10,885 nucleotides of DNA from an uncultured Prevotella sp. Lineage in GTDB: Bacteria > Bacteroidota > Bacteroidia > Bacteroidales > Bacteroidaceae. The stretch is taken from assembly GCA_934230965.1 (NCBI GenBank), contig CAKQFW010000055.1:1-10885 (forward strand). Direction: 5' to 3'. Each line of letters starts with the position of its first letter. Position 1 is the first letter of the stretch. Both the position numbers and the translations under genes were made by a program. A model generated the notes under the pieces. That model did no database searches. It saw nothing but the letters and a program-made list of their open reading frames with translations, and was not told the origin of the DNA. Positions 6,618 through 10,885 of this stretch are shown here, piece by piece.

Positions 6618-8081
6618 TTACTTAGTGAGTTTAGTAACGTCGCCCTCGTAGTGTCCCTTCAGACTGCCACCAAACTTGGTTGACGAGAAGATGGTAAAGT
6701 CGAAATTGCCCTTGCTGGCATTGCAGATGGCCTTGATGTTACCACCAGCGGCGATGGCTGTTGTGGGGTCGGAGGTAGAAGCCTGGTTGTAGGTTTCGCC
6801 ACCATAGGTGATGCCCAGCATAGCGTTGATATTGTCGCCAGAGAAACCATGCGTCATACCATCGTTGATAAAGTCGTTGGGCACGGTGAGAACGATGTCA
6901 GCGTCGGCCATGCCTTCAACGGTGGTAACGCCCTCTTTGCTTGAGAGGTAGATGGTGTGGATATTGCTATCGTCAACCACTACGCACGACTTCAGTGCCA
7001 CGGCATCGTTATTAGCCACGGTATATTCGTTAGGAACAGTGAGGTCGTACACGGCGGGAGTGCCCTTATAGTAAGCTTGTAAGCTGCGGCCATCCTTACC
7101 CATGCCCTCTACATCAATAATAATGGTGTAGCTGCCATCGTTACGATCGAGCACGCTCACGGTGCCTGTAGCGGTGCGTTGGATGCCATTGCTAATGAAT
7201 ATCTCTTGTGGGTTGTTAATATCGGTAACGTTATCGTAGAGGGTGAGCTCATACTCGCGGTCGCCCGTAACGTCGATATCGGTGCCATCCATCTCCTTGT
7301 TGGGCACGAAGAGGCGTGCATAATAGTAGGTATTTTCCAAGTCGTTGGCCTTGTCAATGTTGCCCGATGTGAGGTAGAAGGCTACGCCATCGGCCGTCTT
7401 CTCGGCAAAGGCAGCGCGCAGCTCATTGGTCTTACCATCAACATTGAAGAAGAACGGGTTCTGTGCTATCTCGGCATAAGCGCCATCATACTGCGCGGCA
7501 AAGGCCTGCTGATCTTCTTGTGGCAGGCAGTTGATGTTCACCTTCAAGTTGTCGTCTTCCATGTTTACATACAGGGTACCACTGGCGAAGTAGTCTTCCC
7601 AATCGTCAGATGCAAACATTACAGGCTCATAGTCGTCATCTTCGTTATACTTTACAGGATCCATGTACATTACCTGATAGAAGTCGTCTTCTTCAAAGTT
7701 ATCTGCGAAGTTCTCAATGGCGATGTTCTCGTCGAGGAGAGTGGGCGACATAGCAATCTGAAGATACTTGCCTTCGGCCACATCTTCAACCGAGGCTACG
7801 CTCTCTTTCTCAGAGAGATACACATATACCAAGGCACCACTGTAGGTGATGAGGGCCGACTTCATTGTTACCACCTCATTGCCAATCTTCACTTGGTTGC
7901 CATCAAGCGATAGGCTTTTCTGGAAGGTTATGTTATCAATGTCTTTGCCCACCTGATAGGCCGAGACGATACGTCCGTTCTTTACGACGAACACGCTGTC
8001 GGGCGTGGCCGCCTCTGCCATTACTGCCTGCATGGTAAAGCCAAGAAGCATGGCGAAAAAGAAGAATATTTTCTTTGTCAT
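6618..8081 (-). CDS. Secreted acidic protein with three internal repeats
   Basis: This 487-residue protein starts with a signal peptide (MTKKIFFFFAMLLGF, cleavage around 22-25) and a short module (SVFVVKNGRI to DNITF, 29-53) also seen in its neighbours. The rest appears to be three copies of one beta-rich domain, at about 73-200, 221-340 and 363-480. The first and third share LKS or MKS, then a YLS-KE-V-VE-M/V pattern (VYLSEKESVASVEDV against IYLSSKEGVTTVEGM). All three carry a strand such as GTLYVNMEDDNLKVNI (168), GTVSVLDRNDGSYTIII (306) or GNIKAICNASKGNFDFTI (447), and close with a YxG turn (QYDG, AYYKG, HYEG). It is strongly acidic in repeat one. It lies 15 bases upstream of the 471-aa gene, so they are probably cotranscribed. 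The family is not recognised and no enzyme motif is seen; a surface-exposed or calycin-like binding protein is possible. Confidence 0.8.
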   Translation of the reverse strand: MTKKIFFFFAMLLGFTMQAVMAEAATPDSVFVVKNGRIVSAYQVGKDIDNITFQKSLSLDGNQVKIGNEVVTMKSALITYSGALVYVYLSEKESVASVEDVAEGKYLQIAMSPTLLDENIAIENFADNFEEDDFYQVMYMDPVKYNEDDDYEPVMFASDDWEDYFASGTLYVNMEDDNLKVNINCLPQEDQQAFAAQYDGAYAEIAQNPFFFNVDGKTNELRAAFAEKTADGVAFYLTSGNIDKANDLENTYYYARLFVPNKEMDGTDIDVTGDREYELTLYDNVTDINNPQEIFISNGIQRTATGTVSVLDRNDGSYTIIIDVEGMGKDGRSLQAYYKGTPAVYDLTVPNEYTVANNDAVALKSCVVVDDSNIHTIYLSSKEGVTTVEGMADADIVLTVPNDFINDGMTHGFSGDNINAMLGITYGGETYNQASTSDPTTAIAAGGNIKAICNASKGNFDFTIFSSTKFGGSLKGHYEGDVTKLTK

Positions 8082-8144
8082 TGTTGTTCTGTTTGTGCGT
8101 GTTAAGCGTTTTTATTTTCTATATACACGATGGGGCGAGCAAGG

Positions 8145-8621
8145 TTAGCGCTTCACCATCTTCAAGGTCTGGCCGTCGGTCTTCACCACATATACGCCAG
8201 CACCTAAGTCTGACACGTTGATGGTAGCCTTTCCGTCGCGAGCTTTGGCTTTGGCTACAACAGCGCCACTGGCGGCATATACGGTAAGCACATGGCCATT
8301 GGTCATTCCACTGGCGGTAATGCTGGTGCCGTTATAACGTATGGTTACGGCCTGTACCTTGCTGGGAGTGTTGATAGCGGTGACATCGGCTGTTAGTTCA
8401 ATCTTGTCGATGTCGGCTGTTTTGTGCGTGGCTACGGTGGTGCCATCGGCAGAAAGCAGCAGTAAGTCGTCGCCAGAAATCTTTAGTTTTTGCACTTGCG
8501 ACATCTGTACCACGTGTGGCGTTCCGTCAAGGTACAGTACATTCACCTTTGTGTCTTGTGCGTGTGTCGCAAACGCAAATGCTAAAGACAAAAAGGCTGT
8601 TACAAAGTATTTTTTCATCAT
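8145..8621 (-). CDS. Small secreted protein with T9SS type A-like C-terminal sorting domain
   Basis: The protein is 158 residues from the ATG at 8621; an immediately following ATG (8618) is equally plausible, and an in-frame TTG at 8627 is less likely. Residues 1-22 are a signal peptide ending THA/QD. The N-terminal domain (KVNVLYLDGT at 25-34, DIDKIEL at 70-76) resembles the post-signal modules of the two genes downstream. The C-terminal part (about 90-158) has the pattern of a type A T9SS signal: ITASGMTNGHVLTVYAASG, then INVSDLGAGVYVVKTDG (134-150), ending KMVKR. In T9SS organisms such domains direct passage through the outer membrane and are usually clipped during attachment to a surface glycolipid. 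There is almost no cargo besides the small N-terminal domain, so the active role is unclear. It is first in a likely three-gene unit behind the promoter at 8732-8761. Confidence 0.8.
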   Translation of the reverse strand: MMKKYFVTAFLSLAFAFATHAQDTKVNVLYLDGTPHVVQMSQVQKLKISGDDLLLLSADGTTVATHKTADIDKIELTADVTAINTPSKVQAVTIRYNGTSITASGMTNGHVLTVYAASGAVVAKAKARDGKATINVSDLGAGVYVVKTDGQTLKMVKR

Positions 8622-8909
8622 AAGCAAAAAAATATAATTATTAATAATTTAGTCTATTGTTTCCTTCTCTCTTCATTTTGGGGTTTGGGGGTTTAAGCAT
8701 TGCGCGGCTTGGCCGCCAAACAAACTAAGTGCAAATATAAGCAAAATATTAACAACTCAATGGTAAAAACAAAGGAAAAACAACAAATTGTGTGAGAAAG
8801 GGCAATATTTATGATAATATGTGTAAAAAGGAACTACTTTTCATCATAAATCAAGAGGTTTAAGGAGCAAAAAGGAATGAAGAAGAAAAGGCAGGAAAGA
8901 GGAAACGTA
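8622..8909. other. Intergenic region ahead of the secreted-protein unit
   Basis: No gene is supported here. It is A+T-rich apart from GCGGC/GCCGC (a small stem around 8705-8717) and a G-rich patch on the plus strand, GGGG TTT GGGGG (8680-8691). Both would be C/G-rich elements in the roughly 100-base leader transcribed from the promoter at 8732-8761. The part next to the phosphatase gene (about 8861-8908) is almost all purine on the plus strand, which gives a pyrimidine-rich mRNA tail after the phosphatase stop. No strong terminator hairpin was found between the phosphatase and the promoter. Confidence 0.6.
8732..8761 (-). promoter_or_regulatory. Probable Bacteroidetes promoter of the secreted-protein unit
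   Basis: On the minus strand TATATTTG (8739-8732) matches the TAnnTTTG -7 element exactly. Upstream, ATTG (8761-8758) lies 18 bases away, one mismatch and one base short of the usual TTTG element and spacing. Transcription would begin near 8725, leaving a leader of roughly 100 bases before the ATG at 8621. The position is right to drive the three secreted-protein genes separately from the upstream UbiA/HAD unit. Confidence 0.6.
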
Positions 8910-9566
8910 TCAGAACCTAAAGGGCTTAAAATAGCCTTGATCGGCATAAGCCAGCATCTCTTTGTCGCCACGACTGTCGCCAAAGGCCGACACGTCATAC
9001 TGCTCGCGGTGAGGCCACACCGCCTCTATGCGGCGCACCTTCTCGGGACCGTAGCAGTTGGGGGTGGCGAAACGGCCAGTGAGACATCCAGCGGCATCAA
9101 CCTCAACCTTTGTACCCAAGACAATAATGGGCAATGATGACTTATTATCTTGAGAATTGCTCTGACGATTATCTTGAGAATTGTCTGACTGCAGATACAT
9201 CTCGGCAAAGGGTCGCACCCAATTGTCGATGCTGGCGCTTACAATGGCCATGGCATAGGCTTCAGAGCGCACGGTGTTGATAAAGTTTCGGGCAGCGGGG
9301 CGCAACAGGTGTTCGCCATGCTGGGCGAAGGCGGTGCAAAGGGCATCGAAACGGGTAAGCGTCATGCCTCGGAAGAAGTGGGCAAACACCTTTTGCTTGG
9401 CCTTATAGTTGGGATAAAGCTTCAACTTCATCAGCACCAGCAAGGGGGCATACAAAGCAAAGCCTAACAGCATGCGCACGGGGCCACAGGCAAAGCGTAT
9501 GAAAGCCAGCAGCGTGTCGGCATGGGTAAGGGTGCCGTCAAAGTCGAAAACAAATATCTTTTTCAT
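8910..9566 (-). CDS. HAD-IB family phosphatase, probable partner of the UbiA prenyltransferase
   Basis: This 218-residue protein carries all HAD motifs: DFDGTLT (8-14; nucleophile Asp8, acid/base Asp10), IVSAS (108-112, Ser110), GPEK with Lys176, and FGDSRGDKEML (195-205; Asp197 and Asp201 for metal). The helical cap lies between motifs I and II, as in the IB subclass (SerB-like). The ATG immediately follows the TAA of the upstream prenyltransferase gene, so the two are almost certainly coupled. By analogy with decaprenyl-phosphoribose synthesis, where a phosphatase removes the 5-phosphate after UbiA-type transfer, this enzyme may dephosphorylate a polyprenyl-phosphoryl-ribose-5-phosphate. 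That substrate is inference; phosphoserine or another small phosphate ester cannot be excluded. A Ser/Asn/Gln/Asp-rich linker (127-144), encoded by a small tandem duplication, interrupts the core between motifs II and III. Confidence 0.88.
   Translation of the reverse strand: MKKIFVFDFDGTLTHADTLLAFIRFACGPVRMLLGFALYAPLLVLMKLKLYPNYKAKQKVFAHFFRGMTLTRFDALCTAFAQHGEHLLRPAARNFINTVRSEAYAMAIVSASIDNWVRPFAEMYLQSDNSQDNRQSNSQDNKSSLPIIVLGTKVEVDAAGCLTGRFATPNCYGPEKVRRIEAVWPHREQYDVSAFGDSRGDKEMLAYADQGYFKPFRF
9144..9189 (-). repeat. Short in-frame tandem duplication inside the phosphatase gene
   Basis: ATTATCTTGAGAATTG occurs at 9144-9159 and again at 9168-9183, each followed by a TCTGAC-containing tail, so the period is 24 bases (8 codons). 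It encodes SDNSQDNR followed by QSNSQDNK, a polar linker on the outside of the HAD core. Because the period is a multiple of three, gain or loss of a unit would keep the reading frame. Confidence 0.8.
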
Positions 9567-10445
9567 TTAGAGATAAATCATGATAAGGAAGGTTACCAGC
9601 CATGCAGCAACGATAAGTTGCGAGAAGCGGTCGGTGAGCGCCACCTTTACGGGGTCGCCACTCTTCTTGTCAACCACCGCTATCTGTATGTAACGCAGCA
9701 GACCTAAGAGCACAAACACGCTGGTGAGGTAAAGGTATTGCGACTTAAAGTGTTCTTCAACCTCGGGCGACACCGTGTACATAATATAGCACACCAGCGT
9801 AACACTGGCCGTGATGGTGATAGCCTGGTTGATGAATGTTAGGTTATAACGAATGGTGTTGTGACGCGGTGCTTCGCCTGTTTCGTTCATGCGTAGCACA
9901 TCGTCGCGACGCTTGGCAAACGAGAGGAACAAGGTGAGCAAGAAGGTCATCAGCACTATCCATTGGCTCAGCGCCACCTCTTCGGCCACACCTCCTGCCA
10001 CAATGCGCAGCACAAAACCGAAGGCCACGATGCACACATCGAGCACGGCATACTGTTTCAGTTTTGAGCAGTAGGCCAAATTCAGCACATAATAGATAGC
10101 TACCACAACAGCCGTGCCCATGCGCACAGGCGATGGCAGCAACATAACCATGATGGCCGACAGCACCGCCATAACGGCCATAAGCAGATAGCCTCTCGAC
10201 ACCGACACCTCGCCCGAGGCAATGGGGCGGCGACACTTCACAGGGTGATGGCGGTCGGCATCGGCATCAACAATGTCGTTATAACAATATATTGACGAGG
10301 CAATGAAGCTGAAAGCCATAAACACCAGCAGTCCGCTCTCAATGGCGGTGAGGTCGAACAGCACGCCTCCGAAAAACATGGGCACCAGCACAAACACATT
10401 CTTTATCCAGTGCTGAGGACGTATGAGCCGAAGATATTTTTTCAT
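9567..10445 (-). CDS. UbiA-family prenyltransferase, decaprenyl-phosphate phosphoribosyltransferase type
   Basis: This 292-residue protein has about eight or nine membrane helices, the usual UbiA size and fold. The first Asp-rich motif is NDIVDADAD (56-64), followed by RHHPVK (65-70) and RRPIASG (72-78). The combination NDxxDxxxDRxHPxKxxRPIAxG is characteristic of the Rv3806c-like 5-phosphoribosyl-1-pyrophosphate transferases that make decaprenyl-phosphoryl-5-phosphoribose, rather than of quinone-pathway UbiA or MenA. The second conserved region is FAKRRDDVL (176-184). It would work at the cytoplasmic face of the inner membrane on a polyprenyl phosphate and PRPP. The chain length and the exact sugar cannot be read from sequence. 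The gene starts 20 bases after the acyltransferase-like gene and its stop touches the start of the phosphatase gene, which supports a two-step pathway. Confidence 0.88.
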   Translation of the reverse strand: MKKYLRLIRPQHWIKNVFVLVPMFFGGVLFDLTAIESGLLVFMAFSFIASSIYCYNDIVDADADRHHPVKCRRPIASGEVSVSRGYLLMAVMAVLSAIMVMLLPSPVRMGTAVVVAIYYVLNLAYCSKLKQYAVLDVCIVAFGFVLRIVAGGVAEEVALSQWIVLMTFLLTLFLSFAKRRDDVLRMNETGEAPRHNTIRYNLTFINQAITITASVTLVCYIMYTVSPEVEEHFKSQYLYLTSVFVLLGLLRYIQIAVVDKKSGDPVKVALTDRFSQLIVAAWLVTFLIMIYL

Positions 10446-10465
10446 TGTTATTCCTTTCTTTTATG

Positions 10466-10885
10466 TTATGATCCTTTCTCTACCACCCGCATGGTTTGCT
10501 TTTCAACAAACGCGGCGGCCTTATGTAGCAGCCACGCCAGCGGCATGGTGATGATGACGGTGAGGGCGAAGGTGGGCCAGTAACCCAAATGCTCGCGCTC
10601 GATATAGCAGAGCACAAAGTGGCTGTGTATGAGGTACGCCTCGAGGCTGACCGACCCCACCAGTCGGCAGAAGGCATTAAACGCCTTGGGTGTGCGGCGA
10701 AACACGCGGTTCAGCACCATGATGGCCGTAATGGTAAACGGTATGTATATCATGCGCTCAACAAACAGCGGAAAGTGGCCGTGCCGCTCTTGCTCAAGAT
10801 ACAGGCAGGTGCCAAAGGTGGTGAGGAAGATAACCAGCAGTAGCCATACCGACGAGCCTGGCAGCGTATGTTTTTCTTTCACATA
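10466..10885 (-). CDS. Acyltransferase-3-like membrane protein, C-terminal part (cut by window edge)
   Basis: The reading frame stays open through the last base of the window, so the visible roughly 139 residues are the C-terminal portion. Members of this family usually have about 340-400. An ATG at 10882 is probably an internal Met. Four hydrophobic segments are visible. The stretch LVGSVSLEAYLIHSHFVL (74-91 counting from that Met) matches the conserved SLxxYLIH end of acyltransferase-3 proteins, which add acetyl or other acyl groups to cell-surface glycans and lipids. The catalytic His near the N-terminus of this family would be outside the window. The gene is 20 bases upstream of the UbiA gene and probably in the same transcript, which fits envelope glycan modification. 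Confidence 0.7.
   Translation of the reverse strand, partial: YVKEKHTLPGSSVWLLLVIFLTTFGTCLYLEQERHGHFPLFVERMIYIPFTITAIMVLNRVFRRTPKAFNAFCRLVGSVSLEAYLIHSHFVLCYIEREHLGYWPTFALTVIITMPLAWLLHKAAAFVEKQTMRVVEKGS

Noticed and set aside
7179..7913. A long plus-strand open frame of 244 codons
   Set aside because: It is antisense to the 487-aa secreted protein, which has a signal peptide and internal repeats; the antisense frame has no recognisable domain.
8680..8691. G-quadruplex or phase-variable G tract
   Set aside because: Only two G runs of four and five bases are present, too few for a standard quadruplex and too short for a convincing slippage tract.
8910..9566. Assignment as phosphoserine phosphatase SerB
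   Set aside because: The HAD-IB core is shared, but direct coupling to the prenyltransferase and lack of amino-acid genes nearby make a prenyl-phosphate sugar substrate more likely; the general HAD-IB call is kept.
9567..10445. Assignment as quinone-pathway UbiA or MenA
   Set aside because: The DRxHPxKxxRPIASG pattern and the coupled HAD phosphatase fit the phosphoribosyl transferase branch better.

Overview
The window looks like a stretch of a Bacteroidales chromosome, most likely Prevotellaceae. Supporting this are two TTTG/TAnnTTTG-type promoters, the absence of Shine-Dalgarno sequences ahead of most starts, and a small secreted protein ending in what looks like a type A sorting domain of the type IX secretion system (T9SS). 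Every convincing gene lies on the minus strand, so the window is described below from high to low coordinates, in the direction of transcription.

Region 1 (10885 to 8910): the 3' part of an acyltransferase-3-like membrane protein running off the window edge, then a UbiA-family prenyltransferase with the signature of decaprenyl-phosphate phosphoribosyltransferases, then a HAD-IB phosphatase. The last two abut exactly (TAA directly followed by ATG), so a prenyl-phosphate phosphoribosyl transferase and its matching phosphatase are plausibly made together.

Region 2 (8909 to 5144): a 288-base intergenic stretch with a Bacteroidetes-type promoter leads into three secreted-protein genes: 158 aa with a T9SS-like C-terminal domain, 487 aa with three internal repeats, and 471 aa with three beta-sandwich-like repeats. 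All three share a short module just after the signal peptide. A strong hairpin closes this unit.

Region 3 (5143 to 300): after a second inverted repeat comes a GtrA-family membrane protein, then three tandem paralogous polytopic membrane proteins (495, 470 and 436 aa). Their invariant residues can be modelled mainly on the outer face of the membrane, as in GT-C glycosyltransferases that use polyprenyl-phosphate sugars. A striking 10-bp tandem repeat fills the gap between the first and second paralogue.

Region 4 (299 to 1): gene-free, with a canonical promoter reading off the left edge and a leader carrying repeated TTAGGTT motifs.

Taken together, the UbiA, HAD, GtrA and GT-C-like proteins suggest a system that makes a polyprenyl-phosphate-linked pentose, flips it, and transfers it to envelope targets. 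This pathway reading is inference: no epimerase or oxidoreductase of the DprE type is present in the window.
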